Shown piece by piece: positions 23,801-35,770 of a stretch of 64,000 nucleotides of DNA. The stretch comes from Aphelocoma coerulescens (taxonomy: Eukaryota; Chordata; Aves; Passeriformes; Corvidae). Each line of letters opens with the position of its first letter. Position 1 is the stretch's first letter. The stretch is from assembly GCF_041296385.1 (NCBI RefSeq), contig NC_091014.1:63062578-63126577 (forward strand), written 5' to 3'. The notes beneath the pieces were generated by a model that worked only from the letters and a program-made list of their open reading frames with translations, was not told where the DNA came from and searched no databases. The position numbers and the translations under genes are program-made.

Positions 23801-26800
23801 CAGGCATTATTGACTCCATTTATATGACATCTTCCCTTGCTTTGTTTTCTTGCTTTCCCTTGCTAAGAACAGATGGGAAGAGTAATTTAAATACCGAATA
23901 CCATAAGGTACCTGGAGTAAAGTAAATTAAGAAAATACCATAAGTGAGAGAATGAAGTGTTAAATCGCTAACAGGAGATTTACAATTAAGAATTAACAGA
24001 GAAGATAAGCTTTGCCAGGAGACAGAAATCACTTCACAGAGCAAACCTTGCAGAGGATGGCAGGTTGCTGCCATTACAAATGCATGGAGAATCCCAGGTC
24101 ATAGAAAAGAGGAGATTCAAGATGTCCAACATGTAAAATGGTGTATGGATTTATGCACACTGTAACAGGCAACATAAGTTGGGATCATGTCCATTCCATG
24201 ATGAAAGAGGCAAGGAATAGCAGACTTGACTTTGCTTCACAAAAACATGTGAATACCAACAGAAGGAATATATAGGATGGGTAATGAAAACAAGGACAGC
24301 ACCACATGCTTAGATAAAAATTATACACAGTGAAAATGTACAACATAGCAGCCAAAGATGAAATTACCTAACTGGAAATAAATAAGACATTTATTTTTTA
24401 ACTGTTATACAGAAGCATATGTTTTGCCAGAAATACTTTTGGAAGATAGTTGTAGGAGAGTCACACGTAGCAGGAAGTAAATATGGAAACAGAATGGACA
24501 GTGATAAGCTTATTAAGCACAAAGTATGTGAACAAAACTGGAAAATAAATGGGAAATATACTGGACAAGGCATAATTTGTAATATTGACCCAGAAAAGAT
24601 CTCAACTCCCTTAGCATCATGCTATGTGCTCCCTGCAATTCTTATCTTTAGGAAAGGTACTCTTAAATCAGAGGGGATATTAGTAGGATCACTGAATGGA
24701 GGATGTTAAAACCACCACATTAATTTTTGTAGGAACAAAGCACAGTTTCTTCTAGTACCAGGACAAAGCTAAGCAAACCAAACAGAAAATTGTAGATAAT
24801 GCAAATAATGCTTGAATAAATAACATAACATAAAAAGTGCAATGAATATGTCACGGGTGAGATGGTGGGGGAGAGCCTGTCCACAGAGACAAGGAAGATA
24901 TGTAAAGATTCATTGGGAAGGTTGGAAACATTTGCCCCTAATCTGGCTGCTTGCAGCAACCACCTGGAGCACTGCTGCTCGCTGATGTTTAATGGATGTG
25001 CAGTGTCAATATTAATACAGAGTCTGAGAAACTGAAGGAGTTTATTAGGGGACTCTATTCCAATGGTTCACAGCACAAGAGTTAGGTTATGCATTTATTT
25101 CCCCAAGGACACTATTAGTGGTACTGCAAAGCTTTGCTGAAAGCTGCAAAACAATGACTTCTGTGCTACAGACGCCAATGAAATGTGATATCGGTGTGTT
25201 CTAGTAAATAAAGAGATTTGGGTTTTTTTCACAGAAAACAGTGTCTGCTGAAATTGGCCATGTCACACTACTGTGATTGCCAAGCTAGTTCATCCTGGGA
25301 ATTTCTGCTTGCAGTTAAATACACAGCTGGCAGGCATTTTGGGGGCCTAGACCCACTCCCAGCTACATGTGCGAAAATGCAGTAGGTACAGCTTAGAATT
25401 ACGTGTTGTGTGTAATGATCTGATGTAGAAAAACAACCAACCTACTATCCAAAGTTTTGTCCAGCCTTGAACAGAAGACAGAGATTGCCAGAGATATGAC
25501 TGAGAGACTACAGAGAAAATGTTAGTAGCTGAATTGCTATTAAAATTATGTAGAAACTCTCATTAGTTAGGATCAAAATGGATCTGTGAAAGTCCTTAAG
25601 AGACTGAAAAATTTAAGTGAAGAGTCAGCAAAATATTAAAGGCACTGAGGAAGCTGGCAAAATTCACTAAATATACCAAAGCAAGCAAGAGATTTGGATG
25701 GTGGAGGATAAGCTGCAGAGTTGTGCATCTGCTTGTGTGTGTGCACTGTCGTTCCCATCACTTTACTAAAACACTGGGACACAAGCAGCTGTGTACTCAG
25801 TGGAGTTTATCACCTGGAGCACACAGTTAGTTATGTGAACACGTCCAGACCCAAGAAGGGAGTGAGGAAGGGGATGATGAGCCTGTTGTTTCAGCCAGGA
25901 CAGCTGGGCAGCCTCAGGATCTGCAGGTTCATAGATATGTGAATTCTTTGTCCCCAGTCAGCCTTGCAGATCCGAGAAGCAGCACATTCCTTGCACTAAT
26001 ACTGATCCTGAAATGTCACTAAGCATCGATTTAGAAAGGAACACGTGGCATTAAGGTGACAACTTTGATGGCCAAGCATCCCTGTCACTGCTGCGCTGTC
26101 AGGCTTTTGTGGCCATCACACATCAACAATGGGAGCTAGACAAGATGGAAGGCACAGATCTAGAAAGCCAGGCACAGTTTGATCCCTTGGATCTCAGTGC
26201 TCACAACCCAATGTGTTCATGGGAGTCCTGCTGGTCCCACCTCAGCCACCACATCCTGGGCTGTGGGGAACTGTAGCTGCTTGCCCATTCACACCCTGGG
26301 CAAGCCTTTGTCCCACAGCCTCATGAGTGGATGGGAGAGCCTGGACCAAGCATCAGTCACTGGTAATCTCACTGTAATGAAATGAGTATCCTGGTAATTT
26401 GGGAATAATTGTATCTTAGGTTAATAGCCATTGATATCTTCCCTCATCAAGTTTATTTGCTCCATGACATAGTTAGTGTCTTACACAGAAATCACCCTCA
26501 AGGTATCATCTAATCATCTTCTCATCATTCTGCAAATCTGTTTCATATTACCAATAATCTTATTACTACAACTGCAACATTCATTAAGCAAATGGAAAAC
26601 AATAAAAATACATACAGTAATAGCAATCAAATTAAGTTTGAATCTCACTGTGAGTGATGGATAATTCTGGATCAGATTGTTCTCATAGATTTTTCCCCAT
26701 TCACTCAAAAATTTTAAATGACAAGGTTGTCTTCTAGAGTCTGGCCATTTTTTATGTGGCCAGGTTACCACAAAATGACACAGTCAGGACCAGAACTGGT

Positions 26801-29800
26801 TGCAGAAGCTTGCCCTTGTGAGCAGGGAGACCTCTCAGCAGAGACAACATTGCTGGGTTCCCATGGCAAACACCAGTCCCTGCCAGGGTGAGCTCTGTGA
26901 CAGTGATCCAACATCTCTTGGGTATGTCAGACGCTTCCAGGTGACATCCTGAATGGGCTTGCATGGGACTGGGAAGGCATCACTTTGTTCTTGACATGTA
27001 GTGGCTCCTGATGTTGCACTGAGCAAAGCAAAACCACAGATTTGTTCTGAGCCATCCATATTTAAAAGATCTGGGTCTTGATCCTCAGCTAAGGGGAGTA
27101 AATGGAAATGCATTCATGAAGTGCAAATGGGTAGATTTTCAAGCTGTTCTTGCCTATCAGCTGTGCCAGTTTATATTTAGCTCTGCTACACCTGCACAGA
27201 GCCACTTGAACGTGTACCAAAACAATTCCTGTCCCTAGCTGTGATCCGTACTCTCTAGTCCAACAACAGATCATCATTTGTCTCACTGGTAAAATAACTG
27301 CTGAGGAGTATAAGTGGTTTTTCCATCTGCAAATGCATGAAAATATATTTGGAACATTCTATGTGTACATTGCACACCTGATGGAAACATTTGTCTGCTT
27401 CCTCTCTGGGTACATCAAAAATATCCTCAGCCAACTTCACTGTTTTTATCAACTCTACTCTTTTACTTTATGTTCATTCTGGCCTGGAATTTTTTTTTTC
27501 CTGAGCATCACAGATGAGTTTGTGACCTCTTTGGTATGGTCTGCCAAATGGTCATAGAAGAAATCCAGCCTCTGAAGTATGGTAGGTCCCATTAAATCAA
27601 TGAGGGGATGGTGTGATACAGGCTTATATGCATGTGTAAATTGCTGCATGAGAGAGGGCCAAGGCAGAGAGAGATGCCTGGGTCTAGTTTGGACTCAGGA
27701 GAGGCTACTGGACATTGCCTTTTTGTGCTGGCCCAGTGCCTTCCTAGTTTGTATTCCTCCAAGTAATTAAAATCCCTTTTAGTTTTAATATGCAAGTTTG
27801 CATTTACCTCAATAATTCAGTACTACTACTGCAAATATAATAGAAATACAGATATGCCTGGGTACATTTTTTAGCAAAATGGGCAGAGATAATAAATAAG
27901 AGTTTTTAAAATATAAAACTTTCCTGGATCCATAAAGAAAGAACAAAATGGGAAGTTGAAAGACAATATCTCACTGCTGCTTGTATGACAGCCTGTAAAT
28001 CTCTTGTCCTTTTTCCATTCATGTTGTGCGACCCTCCTGTCTGGGCTGTACTTGCCTATGACTGTGCTCCTGGAGAGAAATACATCCCAGATGATGTATG
28101 CAGCCAGTTTTAGGAGGAATGAGGCAGGTCCCAGGGGCTCCCACTACACTGTTCAGAGAGACACAAGTCTTCTGGTGTGTGAGGAGGAACAAGAGGTCAA
28201 AGGGAATAAGCTCTCTGGCCAGCTCCTCCATAACTCACATCCTGCATCACATGCTGCCAGCGTTTGTTCTGCTGCAATCCTATCTGGACTCAGTCAGGAA
28301 ATGCAAAAATGCAGTCTACTTTAAGAAAAAAAGTGACATGTGTCCCAGGTTCAGTGTTTGCAGCGTGTTGGGAGCCATCTGCCAGCCCAGTGCTCTGCCT
28401 GGCTGGAGGTTCCACTCAGGACCCTGTTTCATCCTCTTCCCGTCTCCTTACTCTGTCTGAAGCTGCTGAGAGAGGGGCTTCTGATCTCCAATACCCTCAC
28501 ACAGTTTAATGTGGGCTCTCCAGGATGCAGAATTTGTAGGAGATCCCTTTCTAGCCAAGTCTCCTAGGGGCTGCAGGAGGGAGCCAGGACAGAGCAATAC
28601 TTTGTCAGCTCTCACTGTGGTTCACAAATTTGGAAAGGAACCATGAGAAACTGGAAATCAGTAACATGGCTCCTCCTGGCCATTCTCTTGGTAGGATGGA
28701 AGCTGAGCTGCAGACCTTGGGAATCGAGTTTGCCCTCAACCTCCTCATATCTCTGCAAGCAAAGGGTGTGTGTTTTCTGAGCTGGCAGGAGCTAATGTGA
28801 CAGCAAAGGAGAAATGAGAGAGGAAGGAGAATGAAGGGCTCTGCACAGAGGTGACACCCTCGAGGGCAGAGCTGGCAAGCTGAGACCTTGGTCTATTTGC
28901 ACCAGCATTGCATACAGACAACAGTGAGGCAGTAAAAGGCCTTTTATTTAAGGTGCTGACACCTCGGGAGAAAATGAGAAAAAGAGAGGTGCTAAAAGAA
29001 AAATACCTTGCTTTTCATTCTTCTGTCCTTTCACTTCTTCCTTAAATTTTATGGGATGAACTCGCTCAATTTAAGTACTTGTCAGCAAAGGTGTGACAGG
29101 ACAATCAAGAGCCATCCACCGTGCCAGCTGGGAACACTTCCAGGGGCCAAGTGCTGGCAGGTGCCTCAGCACTGCCTGGGGGGAGAGCACTGCTTCCCTC
29201 CTCCTTCTCCCCTGTCCCCTCCCCACCAGGCAGTGAACCTGGTGCACAACCTCCTGCATTCCCATTAGCAAGTCCTGGGAGCCCCTGGGCTGCAGGAACA
29301 CACTCTTTGTTCAGGAATAGATGAACATGCTCCTAATAAATGTGCAGCTTGAATTGAGCTCTGCAGAGAAGTTGTGGGGCTGGTGAAAATTAATTTGTTA
29401 CTGGCAAAATGGCAGAAAGGGACTGTTTTATACAGACTGGGACTATGCCACCTGGCAACATTTGAGCAGTGCTACCTCAGTAGATTTCACAATAAGCTCT
29501 TGCAGGTGTTAGCCTCCATCCCTGCTTACTCATGGGCAAAGCAAGCCTGGCAGGTGGGTTGTAAGGTTTCCTGCAAGGCCATTCTGGATGGTGCTGTTAC
29601 AGCTGGAGGAGGGAGGAAAGCCTGGCTGACTGCCTGTCCTGAGATACAGCTCCCCTCAGGGCATCTTCCCATCTCTGCAGATGTGTTTCAACTTGCCAGG
29701 TGTATCTTGGGAGCATTCAGATACTGACTCAGACAATGTGGGTCTCTGTTCCAACCATGAGTGTTCCCATATCATCCTCCCTGGTGGGCTCCTCTTGGGG

Positions 29801-32700
29801 ACTCAGTCCCAGAGCAAAGATCTCAACAACGACAGAGCCTCCCAGATGAAAGGAAGAGCCGATGTGACACACCTTTGGCAGTAACAGCAATGACAGCTGC
29901 AATGGGCAAAGGTACCACCCAGGACACAGAGCTGCTGCTGCCACCTGCGTCCACTGAATGGCTGGGCCTCCCGGGAACCTGCACATCTTTATGGAAAAAG
30001 CTGAGCTCTGAACATAATATTTTTAGACTGGTTTCCTAAGGAAATGAAGATTCTGCCACTTCATGTCTGCCCATCTGTCCCCATCAAACTTTGGATCCAC
30101 CAGTTATTTGCAAACGAGTTTGATGGAGCATTAGAAGTTTCAAAAATATTTAGATTTCTATTTGTGAAAATCGGTAGCTGGGAAGAGACAAGAAGTGCAA
30201 GGTAATGCATGAATCTCCATCTGACAGAGGAGAAGGAAGGGAGGACTCAGCAGTCGCCTGTTCTGTCTGAAAGCTCTTTACAAACCTCAGCACGTGGTAT
30301 TTCTTGCTGCAAATATGGTGGGTAGAGAATTCCCAAAGAGAACGAACTAGGTTAAATGAAGCAGAAACTGCAGCCTGTCAGAAACACCCCAAATGTGAAA
30401 TTGAGAACTTGAAGCTTTGTTCAATGCACAGGGCACCACATCTCACTCAGCCTCCTTTTCTCTGACAGGTTTGCAGGAAGCTTGTAAGAAAACATAGCAG
30501 AAAAAAAGGAAATCTGCATCACTGTGAAGGTGGATATTTGGGGTTGTTTCATGTTTTATCCACTGAGGGCCTTGTGTACCTGCATGTGTGTGCTCACATT
30601 ATTTAGTCATTAGAAGGCATTGAAGTACCAAGTGATTTTCTGTGCATTGTGGTTTCAAATATATATGGCCAGCTCCAAGTGCCAACTGCTGCTGTGAAGA
30701 CTTTGCCTTTGTGTTTTATTCCCTTCTCTCACCCTTTGGCTGCCTCTACTTTTCCAAATCACATGCTCCTTATGGCAGGGTTTATTATTTCTCCCTTTAT
30801 GTTCCTGGCATGCATTTTGAGTATTGCTGTGAACAGTTAGCAAAAGCCAAAGCAGGATACCTAGTGCCTTCCATTGTCCTGTTTAATATCTCCTGAAATA
30901 CTCACTACCACCTCTGACTGAAAGGGTTGTCTCTGGGGAAGTGAGCAGGGGAGAGATGATGGCCCAAAGCTTGGACTCTGTGATCTCTCTCCAGACATAT
31001 CTGCTGGCAGTAGAGCTTTCCTGCTGCTGGGCATGCCCTTGGGCCACCAGCTCATTTCCTGGTACAGAGCTGAGCTCTGTGAGAGGGCTTTGCTATCACA
31101 GGCAATGCAGACTTCACTCTGAGCAGCCTGCTCCCAGTGACGTCTGCTTTGAATTTCAGAACTGAGAAGGCCAAGGGTTTATCTGAGGATGGGAAGAAAT
31201 AGCAGGGAATTAAACAGTCAGAGGAAAAGTGCAGTTTCTTACAATGAAGCGGTCAGTGGTCAGTCTTTGCAAGTCAATAGCAGATGCAGGGCAGCAGAGA
31301 CAGAGTGCTTGAGGCATGCTGGGGATGCTGGGGCAAGTCAGGGGCCTGCATGGTGAGCTCTGGGATGACAGCAGCCTCTGTCACTCCTGGCTGGCCACAG
31401 GCTCACTGCTTTGTTTGGTGTGGGTTAGCAGGCTGATAAAATCAGAGTTGAGCTGGCATAGGTCTTCTACTTCTCTCTCATGCAAATGAACAAGACCACT
31501 CTCCCTCTGAGCAGGGAGGGAGCAAAAATTTTAGTAAATGTAGCTTGTTAGGTGGTCTGGTTTTGGTCTCTGCAGGAAAAGAGCTCAGCCGTGACTCTTT
31601 AGAGGGCCCCTGGGGAAGAGCCCGATAATGTAACAGAATAATGAGTGTCGAGCTATGAAAGCATTTCATTACCAGCATCCTCACCCCATGCAGCCCAGTC
31701 TGCTGCAGTTATCATGTGTGTCTGACAGGAAAGGTCACCGTGAGATTATCCTGCCTCGGAAACAGAGCGCTTGCATTCCAGCGAGGGAGTCCTCACTCCT
31801 GGGTGGGCACAAAACATTAGCAGATACTCAAAGCAAAGGGAAAGCTGAACTTTGGGGTGCTCCTCAGGGACACAGCGAGGGATTTCTCTGCTCTGAAGAG
31901 CTGCGGTTGTTGCTGCCTGTCCCTCTGTTAAATCTGCTGGGGCCCCACTGTGTTGTAGACGAAGCTGACAAGTGGATTTCTTTCTCCTAAACCTAATTCT
32001 CAAAATTTGCTCTTTTTTCCTTCCTAATGCAGTAGTTTTTTCCTTTCACAACCAGCTGGAATCTTGAATAGATGGTGCTAATTCAAAACAGGAGTTGGAC
32101 CACAAGAGATGAGCACTCCTGCTACACTTTCCCAAACAGAGCCGCCAAGTCCAGGTCCCCAGAATGGTGGGGGGCAGTGTCTGTGTAAGACAGCCTCAGC
32201 CCTTGCGTTCTGGACTGAGACAGCCTAACAAGGGCACAGCAAACCCCTGCTCTTCCATGGGTGGCTTGTGTGATGTTGGGTTATTGAAATCTCTCTGTTC
32301 ATTTCCTCTGTGGTGAACTACAGTTAATGAGTTTTCCCTTCTCTTGCTGTCTGCTTTGTCTAGCTGCACTGCAGGCTTCTGTGTGACCCTGTGGCTCTGC
32401 CTGGTGTATCCTTTCGTGCCAGAGAGCCGGCCCCCAAGACGTGAGCAGCAGCCTGGAAAGTACCACAGAGCTGGCAGCAGCAGGGCTGGGCAGCTTGGGC
32501 ACTGCACGGAGCAACAACCAAAGGTGGGCTTAAAATTCAGCCCTCACGTGGCTAATGCAAACCTGGACTTCTCTGCATAAATCTTTCTTGAAGTCAGGCC
32601 ACTTTCTTTCTGAAATGCAAGCCCTTCCATGACAGATCTCTAGCTCAACCTTCAGGGAGCAGCTGGCTCTTTAAGTGCATGTCCTTTTGCCCCCTTCCCT
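17865..32700. other. Intergenic DNA, no gene recognised
   Basis: This is about 15 kb of non-coding sequence between the AGK promoter and TMEM178B. I saw a 15-base poly(T) run at 18233-18247. I saw no exon that could be supported by homology or splice logic, no structural RNA, and no clear mobile element. The open frames here are all under 130 codons and show no protein-like sequence. Confidence 0.6.
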
Positions 32701-32714
32701 GTACAAGCGCTGAG

Positions 32715-32975
32715 CAGCTGAGCCCTCTGCCCCCGCGGCCGCGCTCCTGAGGCTTTCCGTGCCGTCGCTGCCACAGGAGAGGGCACCTGCTTTCTCCCTT
32801 GCCACAAAGCAAGCTCTGCAGACTTCCATTTTTAGCACGGATGAATCACGCTTCCCCTGCTGATGGCAGAGCGAAGACCCGAGCAGCGCCGACCACCGGC
32901 ATCGCTGCTAAACCTGAGGTGTCACTGAGCAGATGAGGATGGCTGGGCGGGCGGCTGTGCTTGGTGGGGACGGGC
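32715..32975. promoter_or_regulatory. CpG-rich patch in intergenic DNA (candidate small CpG island)
   Basis: Between about 32,715 and 32,975 the sequence is GC-rich with repeated CpG dinucleotides, including a NotI-type GCGGCCGC (about 32,736-32,743) and several CGxCG clusters, in otherwise CpG-poor DNA. It could be a distal enhancer or the promoter of a non-coding RNA. No coding exon could be tied to it. Confidence 0.35.
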
Positions 32976-35345
32976 AGGAGTGGACAAGGAGAGGAGACGT
33001 CCCTCAAAAGGGTTTTAACACCTCGTGGTGCTGGATATGCCACTGGAACACCTCTGCTCCCTTCATTTGCTTTGGGGGCGTTGCCAGCTTCTGCACCCCC
33101 AGCCAGCTCTTCCCTGCTCCTGCTCTCTGCTTTGCCCCACAGATTTTATTTGCAGCTGCAGCAAGGTCATAAGCACCGGCAATACAAGTGGATTGTCTTG
33201 AAACATGGCAATAGGCACATTCTTGGAGTTCTGTGTTTAGTATATCACCAAGATGTCTCCCTTCCTCAGCCATTAGTGCCAGGGAAGAGGTCAAGGAATT
33301 TATGCCAGTACTGATGGGGTTTTTGACAGAGAATTTTCTTTTACAGTTCTCCATTTTGACCCTTCATTTAGTTCCTTACTACTGCTGGTATTTTAGACAG
33401 GACCGCTTTGGTGGCAGGAGGGACTCCATCCTGAAAACTGCAGGAGACTGTTTTGCTCCCAAAGTCTGTCACGAAAAAACAGCTTGGAAGAACCATCAGG
33501 TGCCTCCTTATTTCTGACTGTCAAGTCTTTATAGGTACAATGCCTAAATCAGGTAAAAAGAGAACACAGACAATTTTGATATTTAACACCATAACCAACA
33601 AAATAATCATGTTTAAAAACCTTCACCTTGCCATCATTTTTTGGTAACAGTTTAGTTCTAGATTAATTCATTTAAAACTCAATAATTTAAAAAAAATCAA
33701 AGTTGTGCTTTTCTCTTTGACCCACTCTTTTGCTTTTCTTCTGCTAGGACAGTGGTAAGCACTTTTGTCTATTTCTTTTAACTTCTTTTTTCTACATTTG
33801 AGGTAGTTTTGATGCTTTTCCATTTGTTATGAATACCCTGACCGTTTTGTGTTCAGCCTGGGACACCTGCAGCCCGACTCTGGCTGCCCGCTCCGAGCCC
33901 TACAGAAGATATGTCTCTGATGTATGACTGTCTACTGCATTGTTGTTGGCCTGAGGATACAAGTGCAGTGAGGAAGCACTAATATCAGTGCAGCGTTGCC
34001 TGCCAGGTTTCCTGAAGCCCTTACAGCTGAGCACTGGAAACCCGACAGGCTCCAATCCATATTCAGTTGTAGCTGTTTGTTTGCTGGGGGAAGGTGGGAG
34101 CTAAACTACTATGATGTCTCTGTACATTTCAATCGAATCACAGGCTTCAACACATTAAGTGGCTCCAAAAAGAGATTAGTGGTGTTAGAGTACATGCAGT
34201 ACTCTCACATCAAGGCTCCAGCAGGAATCAATCCCTTCTATGACAGACAGAAAACCTTCTCATAAACCGTCACGCTGAGATCCTGGTTGTGTCTGTAATG
34301 TTTCATACCGTGTTTCTGATCAGAAGCTGTCTAATCTTTATTATTGTTTGTTTTAAAAGAGCATTTCCAGTACCCTGTAGCTCAGAGACCACCCACCTTC
34401 CAGTTTTGCTCTTTCTTTGCTCTCCTTCAATGAGGATGGGGACAGTGAGAGATGTCCAGTCCTGCTCTGGACACAAGCAGACACAACCTCTTAAAACACA
34501 CAACATGATTTTTTTTATTTGTTTAATCAGTTTACATTCCACAACTGACAGTTTACTTATTTATTTTTTAATTTTCCATGAACAAGTTGTTTAGTTAGTT
34601 ACCAGACAAGATTTTAATTGATGGAAATACAGTATTCTGTGCCAATCTGAATAAAACCAAAACAAATCAAAACAAAAGGGAAACTGTAAGATGTAGCCAG
34701 TTTTTCAATAAAGTCCTGTGATGCTTTCTGCAACTTTTGTCTTTCAAAGTTATAGGAGTTTGTTCATTCCCCCTATTATTTCCCTGATCTCAACCCTCCC
34801 ACTAAAATGTTCTTTCAGGGCCTCAGTCCTGCAAACAGAGATGCACGTACACAAACACACGTGTGTCTGCAGATTAGCACCTTCGATTAACAGAACAAGA
34901 AATTAGGGGTTGTTTCATGTTTAAACAAATTCTGTTCACCTCTGCTGCAACAGATTACAGGAAGAAATGGAAAAGTACAATACACTTGATGTCACATTAC
35001 TTGTGAAATTAGCCACCACACTCACATCTCACCAGAACAACCTAACAAAATAGTCAGTGGTTGTTGATGTATTGTTAGCACCGATGGCCACAGGAGCCAC
35101 TTCCCCTCTTAGCAGCACAGAGGTCCCAACCTCACAGGACATGTCACTCTCTATTACTTCTGACAACTGGCTGTTACTACCCAAAAGTCATAAAACTCTG
35201 TGTGTATTGGCTAAAAAGTGCTCCACTTGGTCGAGCAGCTGCATACACAGTTCAAATATCCTTTACAATGCCCAAACCATAATCAGAAATGGACACAGTT
35301 CTGGACTTTTCAAAATATGTTAAAGTTTTATATATTTCAATGTAA
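32976..35345. other. Intergenic DNA, no feature recognised
   Basis: Non-coding sequence in which I recognised no gene, RNA or repeat family. Confidence 0.5.
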
Positions 35346-35349
35346 TTCC

Positions 35350-35454
35350 CAGTCTAGCAAAGCACTTAGGCATGTGCCTAGCTTTAAGCATGGCAATAGC
35401 ATCCTTAATGGGAGATTTATGCTTGAAATTAGGCAAGTGCTTTGTGGGATCAAA
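35350..35454. repeat. Palindromic MITE-like repeat, copy 1
   Basis: The left arm contains CAAAGCACTTAGGCATGTGC and then CTTTAAGCATG. The right arm contains TTTATGCTTGAAATTAGGC and AAGTGCTTTGTGGGATC. The reverse complement of the right arm aligns with the left arm over about 35 bp, sharing the exact 10-mer CAAAGCACTT and an AAGCAT box. Long terminal inverted repeats with little between them suggest a non-autonomous DNA transposon. I recall similar palindromes in sauropsid genomes but cannot name the family with certainty. Confidence 0.55.
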
Positions 35455-35555
35455 GCTCTGTAGCAGTGCTCTGAAGAAATCAGAATCCTGAGTGTCCTAA
35501 TCCTGGCTTTCACATTTACAGCCACTGCAGATTTGAATAAACCCAGCTACAGTCT

Positions 35556-35770
35556 AGATTTTCAAAAGTGCTGAAAAGAGAAGGCTCCACCTGCAGCTGG
35601 TAGAACTTGTGAGGGGGCATCAAACCACTGAACAGAAGGTCTTTTCCCAGGCTTTTGGCTTCCCATCTCCAAAATGGCAATAATACCTACCTGCCTCAGA
35701 CAGGTCAGATGGGACTTGTAAAACTTTCTAAAGATAAGTGCCAGATAAATGCAATGTATTGCTGCATTTC
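35556..35770 (+). repeat. MIR-like ancient SINE
   Basis: The segment TTCCCATCTCCAAAATGGCA followed by ATAATACCTACCTGCCTC (35660-35697) closely follows the MIR consensus (TTTCCTCATCTGTAAAATGGGGATAATAATACCTACCTC). Further MIR-like similarity follows, including GTGCCAGATAAATGCAATG. The preceding part (35556-35620) looks like a second ancient repeat but is not resolved. Degree of decay suggests a very old insertion. Confidence 0.5.

Noticed and set aside
24060..25230. Possible decayed retroelement in the intergenic region
   Set aside because: Some charged open frames (e.g. 24419-24709) looked suggestive, but no motif of a known element could be supported.
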